From Desulfobacteraceae bacterium 4572_130 (lineage in GTDB: Bacteria; Desulfobacterota; Desulfobacteria; Desulfobacterales; Desulfobacteraceae), in the NCBI GenBank assembly GCA_002084425.1, contig NBLN01000002.1:1-64000 (forward strand): DNA of 64,000 nt. Reading direction: 5' to 3'. This document shows positions 7,766-15,762 of the stretch, in pieces (position 1 is the first letter of the stretch; each line of letters starts with the position of its first letter). Position numbers and translations under genes: made by a program. A model generated the notes under the pieces. The model had not been told where the DNA came from. It worked only from the letters and a program-made list of their open reading frames with translations, and made no database searches.

Positions 7766-8965
7766 TTAAATAGTTATTTTTTTTGATTTTAAAACATATG
7801 CCAGAATAATACCTACTCCAAATCCAATGGCAAGATTTAATGTTAAGGTGATTCCCAGCATTATTAAACTTACAAATAGGTCCCTTTGTTCTTTAATATC
7901 AATTATACTAAGACTAAGCTGGGTACCAGCAAAAATTAAAAGTATTCCCAGTACAGAAAATGGGATAAGGTTCACAATAGCAAGGCTATGAATTCCTAAG
8001 AAAATAGCAAGTGCAATAAAAATAATTCCAATCATAAGGTTAGAACCAGCAGTACGAGCACCAAACCTGTAATGAGCTGCTAATCCTCCTGCACCATGGC
8101 ATAAAGGCATGCCACCCACAAAAAAGCATAAAAAATTAGCTAGAGCCATAGTAAAACACAATGCTTTATAAGTTACTTTTTGGGAAGCTTTACCAAAATA
8201 TTGTTGGGATAAATCAGCATTAGCAATAACAGCATTGCCTATTGTCATAGGTAATTGGGGAAGAACAAGAGCTAACAGAGCAAAGGAAAAATCTCCTTTA
8301 GTTGGAAAACCAAATGGTAATAATTGAGGTAGATAAATACCAAGTTTAATTTTGTCAAATCCATCATGGTTGCCCCAGATTAAGCCTAATGTAAGACCAA
8401 ATAAAATAATTAAGAGACCACCAGGAAATTTTTTATTATCCAGGAACAAAAGAGTGATTATAGTGCAAATTATGCCAATAATAATACCTATTGGGATTGT
8501 CTTAAAACTCTGAATGTATAGATAAGGTTCAACCATGCCTTGCATAAGCTGATATTTTGAGGTCCCCACCACAAATTTAATACCTTGGACAATTAATAAA
8601 GTTCCAGTTGCTAATTGAACTCCTCTAACTACTGATTGTGGTATGTATCTGTCCAAAAATGTAATAGCACCAGTTCCTCCAATAATCAAAAGAAATATAC
8701 CCACTAGAAGTCCTGAAGCTGTGATTTGAGAGGCGTTTAAGCTCATGGCAACAGCATAGGCACCAATAACTTTCATGGGTTGGACTGAAACTGTTATTCC
8801 ATAATACATGCCGGAAACAATATAAAATAATCCCAAAGAGAGAAAAACACCACAAGGGCTTAATCCATTGATCATAATCATTCCCAAAGATAAAGGAAGA
8901 AGTGTACCAAGATCACCAAATGCCCCGGCAAGTTCCCTGGGATTAAATTTATAATAAGGTCTCAA
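7766..8965 (-). CDS. MOT1-family molybdate/sulfate transporter
   Basis: A 399-aa inner-membrane protein with about ten hydrophobic segments. Near the N-terminus it carries the MOT1 signature ELAGAFGDLGTLLPL, and in the second half GGMPLCHGAGGLAAHYRFGAR. These two motifs define the MFS_MOT1/putative sulfate transporter family, which imports molybdate and possibly tungstate or sulfate. In an anaerobe this would feed molybdenum or tungsten cofactor enzymes, which is inference. There is no STAS domain, unlike SulP proteins. It lies 115 bp downstream of the GT2 gene on the same strand and is probably an independent unit. Confidence 0.85.
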   Translation of the reverse strand: MRPYYKFNPRELAGAFGDLGTLLPLSLGMIMINGLSPCGVFLSLGLFYIVSGMYYGITVSVQPMKVIGAYAVAMSLNASQITASGLLVGIFLLIIGGTGAITFLDRYIPQSVVRGVQLATGTLLIVQGIKFVVGTSKYQLMQGMVEPYLYIQSFKTIPIGIIIGIICTIITLLFLDNKKFPGGLLIILFGLTLGLIWGNHDGFDKIKLGIYLPQLLPFGFPTKGDFSFALLALVLPQLPMTIGNAVIANADLSQQYFGKASQKVTYKALCFTMALANFLCFFVGGMPLCHGAGGLAAHYRFGARTAGSNLMIGIIFIALAIFLGIHSLAIVNLIPFSVLGILLIFAGTQLSLSIIDIKEQRDLFVSLIMLGITLTLNLAIGFGVGIILAYVLKSKKITI

Positions 8966-8992
8966 TTTTCTTTTTCCTAATTCTAATATTGA

Positions 8993-9020
8993 TGAACTCG
9001 TAAAAAGTTAAAATTTGAGA
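8993..9020 (-). repeat. Short dispersed repeat (AACTCGTAAAAAG type)
   Basis: GATGAACTCGTAAAAAGTT followed by AAAATTTGA. The reverse complement recurs at 26938-26968 and, more degenerate, at 36949-36976, each time directly upstream of a gene. Confidence 0.5.
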
Positions 9021-9080
9021 TATACGTTGAATTGCAAAAAATACTAGAGCCAAACTATATAAGGAATTTTTATGATTTCA

Positions 9081-10511
9081 TCAATTTTTATTAACAATAT
9101 GAAATTTAACAATTGGATTAAAAATCTGTTTGTATAATGCATAAATTACTGATGATGATTCAACTAACATTGGCAATTGAAAAAGGAAAAGCACATAAGT
9201 CATAAAAACAATATAAGCTTTTTTTCTAAATGGTGCATTTAAGTGATAAACATTTCGATATGCACCAACAACATAAAGGGACCCTATTAAACCAACCAAT
9301 ATAGCTGTTAAAATAGTTGCCCAAAAAGGAAAAAATCTTATATCATAAATCAGTTTCATAACAATGCAGTCAAATAAAAACAAAGGAGCTCCAAACCAGG
9401 CAAATGTCCATGCAAATACATATATCATTAAAATAAACCTGTTAGCTAATTTTAATTTGCTGTCTGTTGCTACACGAATTAATCCTGTGTACCATCTGGC
9501 TCTTTGTCTGATAATATCCATAACTGTAAAAGGAGACTGTTCTTTTATAAAGCCATTTACCCAGTCAAATTTAACTTTTTTTTCTGCGGCAAGAAGAGCA
9601 AAATATGCATCTTCTGTTAAACAACTTTTACCTCCAGAATCCCAGCCTATTTCTTGTTCGATTTTTGCAGGAAGCAGTACAAAGCTTCCATGCATTCCAA
9701 TTAAAGGTTTATTAAATATTTTATATTGCAATCTAAATCTTCCAAGGTCATCACCTGTTCTTAGAGCATCAATAGCAGTTATAAAAATATTTTTTCCATA
9801 ATTATAGGCATTATAAAGAATTTCACCCTGTCCCAAGGCTCCCTTGGTATTATTCATATTATATTTTAAAATAAAATTTCTAATACCCATAATTAACTGG
9901 GATGTAATTATGCTTTCTTCATCAAGGTGTAATACCCATACATCATTAATATGTAATTTAGAATTTTCCTTAAATCTTTGTGTCCGCATTTCCAAAAGAT
10001 ATTGCAATGCTCTTGCTTTGTACTTAACCTTGGTTTTTGTCTCATAATTATCTGGAATTATATAATAATAAATTTTTCCATTTGTTTCAGAAATTCGATT
10101 TTTTCTGATTACTTCTTGGTCTGTTACTATTTCAATAGCATATTTAACTTCAGCACTATCTAGTTCCTGTTGTGTTGCTGCTATTGCTCTTTTTAATGCA
10201 ATTTGATTATCTCCCCTGCTTACATAGGAAATAATCAGTAAAGAACCTGTTGGATCCCAAGTCCAACCAGCAAAATCTTGTATATTTTCATCTTTTGGAG
10301 CACCAAAAAGTAATCCAAAAAAATTCATAAGAACCCATAAAATTGGGATAAACCATATAAAATTCAGATAATAATAAAAATGTTCAAGAAAATTTTTTGG
10401 AATTAAAATATTTGTATCATACCATAAAAAACAATTAATATAGATGTGTATAATAACTGGAAAAATAATAGCTGTTATATAAAGAAATATTGGTTTAGCT
10501 CTACTAGTCAT
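9081..10511 (-). CDS. Egghead-like family 2 glycosyltransferase (membrane polysaccharide synthase candidate)
   Basis: A 476-aa integral-membrane GT2. Predicted membrane segments lie at about 7-27, 47-69, 358-381, 395-417 and 431-452, with the catalytic domain between. The metal/donor motif is HLDEES (195-200), the acceptor-base motif LTED (298-301), and the Q(x2)RW motif QRARW (336-340). Flanking text such as GDDLGRFRLQYK, NKPLIGMHGSFV and EQSPFTVMDIIRQRARW matches my recollection of the metazoan beta-1,4-mannosyltransferase Egghead/BRE-3. D/TED/QxxRW is the pattern of processive synthases. It is the last gene of an operon, 19 bp after the propeller-porin gene. A role in making a secreted glycan is inferred; the sugar is unknown, although mannose is suggested by the Egghead resemblance. 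Confidence 0.85.
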   Translation of the reverse strand: MTSRAKPIFLYITAIIFPVIIHIYINCFLWYDTNILIPKNFLEHFYYYLNFIWFIPILWVLMNFFGLLFGAPKDENIQDFAGWTWDPTGSLLIISYVSRGDNQIALKRAIAATQQELDSAEVKYAIEIVTDQEVIRKNRISETNGKIYYYIIPDNYETKTKVKYKARALQYLLEMRTQRFKENSKLHINDVWVLHLDEESIITSQLIMGIRNFILKYNMNNTKGALGQGEILYNAYNYGKNIFITAIDALRTGDDLGRFRLQYKIFNKPLIGMHGSFVLLPAKIEQEIGWDSGGKSCLTEDAYFALLAAEKKVKFDWVNGFIKEQSPFTVMDIIRQRARWYTGLIRVATDSKLKLANRFILMIYVFAWTFAWFGAPLFLFDCIVMKLIYDIRFFPFWATILTAILVGLIGSLYVVGAYRNVYHLNAPFRKKAYIVFMTYVLFLFQLPMLVESSSVIYALYKQIFNPIVKFHIVNKN

Positions 10512-10530
10512 AATACCCCACTTATAATTA

Positions 10531-12783
10531 TTAGAATTTTAATTCAAAGCATGTTTCAAATTGCATTTTAGATTTTTTTGCTGGTTTTGATAAAGCATTA
10601 TCATATAGATTTCCGGGCCAGAAAATACCAGCAAACAAGTTAAAACTTAAGTGTTTATTAATAGAATAATCTGCTTTAAAATTTAATTCCTGTCCTTCAT
10701 CTTTAGAGATGTCTAAATTAGACAGGTGTTCTTTTCTTAGAATAGAATAAAACAAACTAAGTTTAATATTGTCCCAGGGAAAAACCAATATACCTAAATT
10801 GCCTATATGCATATTTTTTTTTATATTTCTGATTCTACCCCATTTTATATCACTATCAAGGTTATCACCTGACAAAATATCAAAATTTTCATTATCAGTT
10901 GTATCTGGATCATCACCAGATAAATATGCATATTCAAATCTAAATTCTGGTTTCAGCATTATTTTAGGATGCTTCCATATGGTTTGAACATATCCTCCCC
11001 ATGCATTTCTATTAATTTCAGCTTTATTTTCATCCACTGTGCTTCCAGTCTGCTTTGTTATTTCAGAATTAAGATTTAAATTTTTTGTAAATTTATATTC
11101 TGTTTTTATACCTATAGCTGTAGTTTTTTCCTGTATAGTGTTATTTTTTTTATGGAATATATAAGCTTCTGATATTAGAGGTTTATTTAGTATTTTCAAA
11201 TTATATCTCAAATTTAAACCATAAACATTTTTTCTAAACTCTTTAAAATTATTATCCCATGTAAAAAAATTATCTTTATCTTTATCAAAATCAAAAAAAT
11301 TATTTCCACTATGTCTTGTACCTGCAAACAAATCAACTTTTAGATCCTTATCATTAAAAAGTAAGTGTGCACCATCATAACCATTATATTCTCCCATAAG
11401 AAGTTTTCGCCCAAAGGACAGCTCTTGTCTTCCAAGAATTAATGTAAAAGGAGAGTCAAACATTCTGTAAAACTGTAGATAGCCCCTATATATTTCTATT
11501 TCTTGAATATCAAAATTCCATCTATGGTTTATTTTCCATTCAATGGCTCCTGAAATTTTTTTTGTAAATGATAATTTTAAGGAAGGTCTTAATTCTGTTT
11601 CCACATCTGACTTAAATTTTGATTCTTCAGCTACTTTTTTATCTCCCTGATTTATCCAGTGATTATCCCATATTCCCTTTATAAATAATTTTGTTCTAAA
11701 GGAAACATCAATTTTTTTTTTAGGTTTAGGATTAGTTAGCTCTAGCGTTGCAAGGCAAATAGAAGTATCAATTTTACCATTATTTCCTGGTTGTTTTATT
11801 CCACCATAATAAATATACATGATATTATTTTCTATAAATAAACAAGGGTCTTGCGCTCCAAATTTGTCATAAATAGCATTGGGTTCAAAAATTGGTTTTC
11901 CATTAAATTCCGGGTCCCAATTTTCAAGATCCTTACTTTTCCATAAATAAATCTTATTTTTATGTGTTGCATAATCAAATTTACTTCCAGCATTATACCA
12001 GGCTGAATAAACTAGATACCAAATTCCATTGTATTTAGTTACTGAACTACTGCCTCCTGAAGAAACAATACATTTTGCTGAAGAAGCATCAGAAAGACCC
12101 TGCCATGTTAATGCCTTTCTTTTCCAGGTCTGCCAGATATTTTTTATTTTTTTGCTGTAAAATAAATGATAATATTTTCCATCATGCACTAGATAAGGAT
12201 CTGCTATTGTATCTGCTTTTCCAAAAAATAACTCAGTACCTACATTAGGATATCCATCATCAGTTCTGCCTATTTTTGATCCATTTTCTAGCATACCAGT
12301 TGAACACTGATATATAATTTTTCCTTTTTTTTCCTTTGGGTCAAATATATACATGCTGGAAACCAGATGCCCTCCACCCCAGCCGCCTATCCAGCCATGT
12401 GGTGCTAAAACAGGATTATCATTATTTGATATAGTCCAAGGACCTTTAGGATGAGGAGCAGTTGCTTCCCCCAAAGACCAGATATTAGTTGTATGAGGAT
12501 ATAAATTAGGAGGACTTCCATGACCAGATAATAACATGCGATATTTATTCCCTTGTTTTATTACATGGGCATCATCTGCCACAGTTCTGCGCCAGTGTCC
12601 TGGCTGATAATGTATTTCCGTTAATGGCGGGGATAAACCCAAACGATTGGATAATACGATTCCTTTTTTTTTTACGGAATCATATTTGATTTTAAGTTCA
12701 TTTGTTGTGTTTTGTGCAGATATGTTTTGTACTGAGGAAAAACTAATTATAAATAAGATTAAAACAATAAATCTATATTTCAT
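10531..12783 (-). CDS. Secreted five-bladed beta-propeller fused to an alginate-export-like outer-membrane barrel
   Basis: A 750-aa exported protein. Residues 1-23 form a signal peptide ending SAQ. Residues about 45-350 form a GH43/GH130-like beta-propeller, with repeated blade phrases: DDAHVIKQGNKYRMLLSG, GEATAPHPKGPWT, ADPYLVHDGKYYHLFYSK and FGAQDPCLFIENNIMYIYYGG. Acidic residues are in positions expected for such folds, but I cannot assign the catalytic triad. After a PKPKKK linker at about 350, the remaining 390 residues are alternating amphipathic strands ending in Phe, as in outer-membrane barrels. Phrases such as LILGRQELSFGRKLLMG and WDGAHL-like YNGYDGAHL recall alginate-export (AlgE-like) porins. 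It sits between a barrel-less paralogue and a GT2 synthase, which suggests glycan binding or trimming coupled to export. Confidence 0.75.
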   Translation of the reverse strand: MKYRFIVLILFIISFSSVQNISAQNTTNELKIKYDSVKKKGIVLSNRLGLSPPLTEIHYQPGHWRRTVADDAHVIKQGNKYRMLLSGHGSPPNLYPHTTNIWSLGEATAPHPKGPWTISNNDNPVLAPHGWIGGWGGGHLVSSMYIFDPKEKKGKIIYQCSTGMLENGSKIGRTDDGYPNVGTELFFGKADTIADPYLVHDGKYYHLFYSKKIKNIWQTWKRKALTWQGLSDASSAKCIVSSGGSSSVTKYNGIWYLVYSAWYNAGSKFDYATHKNKIYLWKSKDLENWDPEFNGKPIFEPNAIYDKFGAQDPCLFIENNIMYIYYGGIKQPGNNGKIDTSICLATLELTNPKPKKKIDVSFRTKLFIKGIWDNHWINQGDKKVAEESKFKSDVETELRPSLKLSFTKKISGAIEWKINHRWNFDIQEIEIYRGYLQFYRMFDSPFTLILGRQELSFGRKLLMGEYNGYDGAHLLFNDKDLKVDLFAGTRHSGNNFFDFDKDKDNFFTWDNNFKEFRKNVYGLNLRYNLKILNKPLISEAYIFHKKNNTIQEKTTAIGIKTEYKFTKNLNLNSEITKQTGSTVDENKAEINRNAWGGYVQTIWKHPKIMLKPEFRFEYAYLSGDDPDTTDNENFDILSGDNLDSDIKWGRIRNIKKNMHIGNLGILVFPWDNIKLSLFYSILRKEHLSNLDISKDEGQELNFKADYSINKHLSFNLFAGIFWPGNLYDNALSKPAKKSKMQFETCFELKF

Positions 12784-12870
12784 TATGTTTCCTTTTTTAT
12801 GTTCTTTATATGCTTAATAGTAATCAGATAATTTTTTTTTAATAAAAATCAGCACTTTATAGTTTTAATA

Positions 12871-13929
12871 TTACTTATTAGTTAACTTAAAAGTTACCAG
12901 CCCAATGGAAGTATTAGTTTCTCCATTATTTTTTGGATCTTGTATTACACTATAATAAATATACATCACATTATTTTCTATAAACAAACAAGGATCTTGT
13001 GCTCCAAATTTATCATAATCATCATAAGATTCAAAAATTGGTTTTCCATTAAATTCTGGAGTCCAATTTTCAAGATCCTTACTTTTCAATAAATAAAGTT
13101 TGTTTTTGTGTTTTTTATAATCAAATTCATTTTCATCATCATACCAGGCTGAATAAACTAGATACCAAACTCCATTATATTTAGTTACTGAACTGCTGCC
13201 TCCTAAAGGAACAATACATTTTGCAGAAAAATCATTAGCTAATCCCTTCCATTTTGATGACTTTCTTTTCCAAGTCTGCCAATTATTTTTTACTTTTTTA
13301 CTATAAAATAAATGATAATATTTTCCATCATGAACCAGATAGGGATCTGCTATTGTATTTGCTTTTCCAAAAAATAACTCAGTGCCTATATTAGGATATC
13401 CATCATCAGTTCTGCCTATTTTTGCACCATTTTCTGGCTCACCAGTTGAACACTGATATATAATCTTTCCTTTTTTTTCCTTTGGATCAAATATATACAT
13501 ACTGGAAACTAAATGCCCGCCACCCCACCCGCCTTTCCATCCAGGGGATACCAAAAGAGGATTATCATTATTTGATATAGTCCAAGGACCTTTAGGGTGA
13601 GGAGCAGTTGCTTCACCCAAAGACCAGATATTATCTGTATCAGGATATAAATCAAAAGTACTTCCATAACCAGATAATAGCATGCGGTATTTATTTCCTT
13701 GTTTTATTACATGAGGATCATCTACCACAGTTCTGCGCCAGTGTCCGGGCTGATAGTTTAGCTCTTTTGAGGGCAAAGGCAGATCTAAACGATTAGATAA
13801 TATTATTCCTTTTTTTTCCAAAGAATCATATTTGATTTTAAGGTCCTTATTTTTGTTTTGTATAAATATATTTTTCATTGCAAAAAAACCAACTATTAAT
13901 ATTATTAAAATAATAAATTTATACTTCAT
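12871..13929 (-). CDS. Beta-propeller (GH43/GH130-like) protein, barrel-less tandem paralogue
   Basis: A 352-aa protein highly similar along its whole length to residues 1-350 of the next gene, with the same blade phrases (PGHWRRTVVDDPHVIKQ, GEATAPHPKGPWT, DPYLVHDGKYYHLFYSK, FGAQDPCLFIEN). It stops at LTNK exactly where the paralogue enters its linker and outer-membrane barrel. The N-terminus (residues 1-22) is hydrophobic but lacks a clear cleavage site, so it could be a signal anchor; periplasmic location is inferred. AGGA precedes the ATG. It is the first gene of the operon, 87 bp before the fusion. Function could be glycan hydrolysis, phosphorolysis or just binding. Confidence 0.75.
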   Translation of the reverse strand: MKYKFIILIILIVGFFAMKNIFIQNKNKDLKIKYDSLEKKGIILSNRLDLPLPSKELNYQPGHWRRTVVDDPHVIKQGNKYRMLLSGYGSTFDLYPDTDNIWSLGEATAPHPKGPWTISNNDNPLLVSPGWKGGWGGGHLVSSMYIFDPKEKKGKIIYQCSTGEPENGAKIGRTDDGYPNIGTELFFGKANTIADPYLVHDGKYYHLFYSKKVKNNWQTWKRKSSKWKGLANDFSAKCIVPLGGSSSVTKYNGVWYLVYSAWYDDENEFDYKKHKNKLYLLKSKDLENWTPEFNGKPIFESYDDYDKFGAQDPCLFIENNVMYIYYSVIQDPKNNGETNTSIGLVTFKLTNK

Positions 13930-13957
13930 TTTTTTCCTTTTTTCCTTTTTAAATTTT

Positions 13958-13999
13958 AACCACGAGAAGCACGAAATTATACAAAAAGGATATTATATT
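13958..13999 (+). repeat. Half copy of ACCACGAA-type repeat
   Basis: TTAACCACGAGAAGCACGAAA followed by an AT-rich tail. Related blocks lie at 44332-44400, 53079-53148, 54379-54441 and about 61287-61316. Similar accacgaa...ttcgtggt repeats are common in many bacterial genomes. Confidence 0.5.
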
Positions 14000-14034
14000 T
14001 TATTAGATTATAGTTTTTAAGTTAATCAATAGGT

Positions 14035-14427
14035 TTAAAAATATTTTTTAAGTAAATCAATTTCTTTTATTAAAACTGCTTTTTGTTTTATAGTGTCAAT
14101 AAATACAAATGTTATTTTAGCATCTATTACCATTTTATCAGTGCCTTTAATAAAAATTTTCTGTGTCATTTCACAACTTTTGTTTTTGATTTTTCCAAGT
14201 TTTGTTACAACTTCTATAGTGTCTCCAACACTTGCAGGATATAAATAATTAATATTGATATTTACAACAACAGGTCCAAGATTTTTTTCCTTTAATTTTT
14301 TAAGATCAAAAATTCCCAAAGCCCATCTGCCTTCTTCTATAAATTCAAGATATCTTGCATTATTAACATGTCCAAATGAATCAATGTGATAACTGCGAAT
14401 TATTATTTCTATTTTATCTGTTTTCAT
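14035..14427 (-). CDS. Acyl-CoA thioesterase, hotdog fold (4HBT family)
   Basis: A 130-aa single-domain hotdog protein. The N-terminal YHIDSFGHVNNARYLEFIEEGRW carries the 4HBT signature in which Asp and the GHVNN turn form the thioester site. The central PVVVNININYLYPASVGD and C-terminal beta strands complete the fold. It hydrolyses acyl-CoA thioesters; the physiological acyl chain is unknown. It is monocistronic on the minus strand, with 150 bp of AT-rich sequence before proB. Length is usual for the family (about 130-140). Confidence 0.88.
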   Translation of the reverse strand: MKTDKIEIIIRSYHIDSFGHVNNARYLEFIEEGRWALGIFDLKKLKEKNLGPVVVNININYLYPASVGDTIEVVTKLGKIKNKSCEMTQKIFIKGTDKMVIDAKITFVFIDTIKQKAVLIKEIDLLKKYF

Positions 14428-14577
14428 ATTTTTTTATCCATTTATTTTTTTTTATTAAAAGTATTAATTTTTTATTAGTCCATAAAAAACAACTGATTAC
14501 AAATTGTAACCAGTTCTCTTGTTTCTAATCTTTATTTTATTGTTTATTCTTAATTCTTAATTTTTAATTATTTTTAT

Positions 14578-15696
14578 TTATCTAAGTATTATCATATTAT
14601 TTCTATCAATTACTTCATCAGCGCTTTTTTTTTTTAGAATTTTTTTAATGTCTCTTGTATGTAAACCCTGAATTTTTTGAATATCACTTCCTGAATAAAA
14701 AGATATGCCTCTTGCAAAAAGTTTACAAGATTTGTCATAAACACCTACAAGGTCATTTTTTGCAAAATCTTTTTTAATTGAAACTATGCCGCTTGGAAGC
14801 AGACTTTTTCTGTTTTCCAAAATAGCTTTTTTTGCTCCATCATCAACAAATATTTTGCCTTTGATTTTTTCATTAAACAAAAGCCAGTTCTTTTTTTCTC
14901 TTTTTTTTATTTTGTTTGGTAAAATAAAAGTTCCAATATCTTGTGCTTGTAAAATTTCAAAAAGTTTTGGAGTTCTTCCATCTGCAATAACAACTCCAAT
15001 TCCTCCATCAACAGCATGTTTAGAAGAATGCAGCTTTGATTTCATTCCTCCTTTGGAAACATCATTTTTCTTGTCTTCAAGCTTGGAAAAAATTTTATCA
15101 TCTAATTTTTCTACAATGGAAATTCGTTTGGCATTTTTGTTTTTATGAGGATCTTTATTAAAAATTCCATTTGTGTCTGTAAATAAAATCAACATATCAG
15201 CATCTATTAAAAGTGAGGTAAAAACAGATAAATTATCATTATCTCCAAAATTAAGTTCATCAACTGCTATACTGTCATTTTCATTAATAATAGGAATAGC
15301 ATTATAGGATTTAATTGCAGAAAAACAGTTTTTAAGGCACATAAATCTTTGCCTGTTTTCAACAATATCATAGGTAAATAAAATCTGACTTGTAAAAAGA
15401 TTATGTTTTGAAAAAACTTTGTCCCATTTTTCCATTAAAATATTTTGGCCTATAGAAGCAAGTGCTTGATTTTTTCTTAAACTTTTAGGCCTGTTCTTTA
15501 TTTTTAATTTTTTCATGGCACATCCAATTGCTCCAGATGAAACAATAGTAAATTCAAAACCTTTTTTTCTTAGAATAACAATATCTTTAGCAATTTTTTC
15601 TAAAGGATTTAATTTGTTTTTTTCAGAAAACAAAACATTTGTGCCAATCTTTAAAACAATTTTCTTTGTTTTTTTTATGTAAATTCTTTTTTCCAT
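14578..15696 (-). CDS. proB: Glutamate 5-kinase
   Basis: A 372-aa cytoplasmic enzyme that phosphorylates glutamate in the first step of proline synthesis. The amino-acid-kinase domain (about 1-265) shows VLKIGTNVLF, IVSSGAIGCAM, the glutamate-site INENDSIAVDELNFGDND, and FTDTNGIF with GGMKSKL. A C-terminal PUA domain (about 285-370, with LLPSGIVSIKKDFAKNDLV) is present as in E. coli ProB. No proA neighbour is visible. The start is the first ATG, opposite an AT-rich spacer shared with the RND genes. Confidence 0.95.
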   Translation of the reverse strand: MEKRIYIKKTKKIVLKIGTNVLFSEKNKLNPLEKIAKDIVILRKKGFEFTIVSSGAIGCAMKKLKIKNRPKSLRKNQALASIGQNILMEKWDKVFSKHNLFTSQILFTYDIVENRQRFMCLKNCFSAIKSYNAIPIINENDSIAVDELNFGDNDNLSVFTSLLIDADMLILFTDTNGIFNKDPHKNKNAKRISIVEKLDDKIFSKLEDKKNDVSKGGMKSKLHSSKHAVDGGIGVVIADGRTPKLFEILQAQDIGTFILPNKIKKREKKNWLLFNEKIKGKIFVDDGAKKAILENRKSLLPSGIVSIKKDFAKNDLVGVYDKSCKLFARGISFYSGSDIQKIQGLHTRDIKKILKKKSADEVIDRNNMIILR

Positions 15697-15762
15697 GTTT
15701 TAAATTTTTTTTGTATTTTTTTTGTATTTTTAAAAAAAAATAAAAATTTTATTTTATACTTT

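Noticed and set aside
7592-7786. 64-codon open frame between PreP and the MOT1 transporter
   Set aside because: It is made of the palindromic repeats and overlaps the end of the transporter gene.
9364-9801. 145-codon plus-strand open frame
   Set aside because: It lies wholly opposite the GT2 catalytic domain and shows no recognisable motif or ribosome-binding site.
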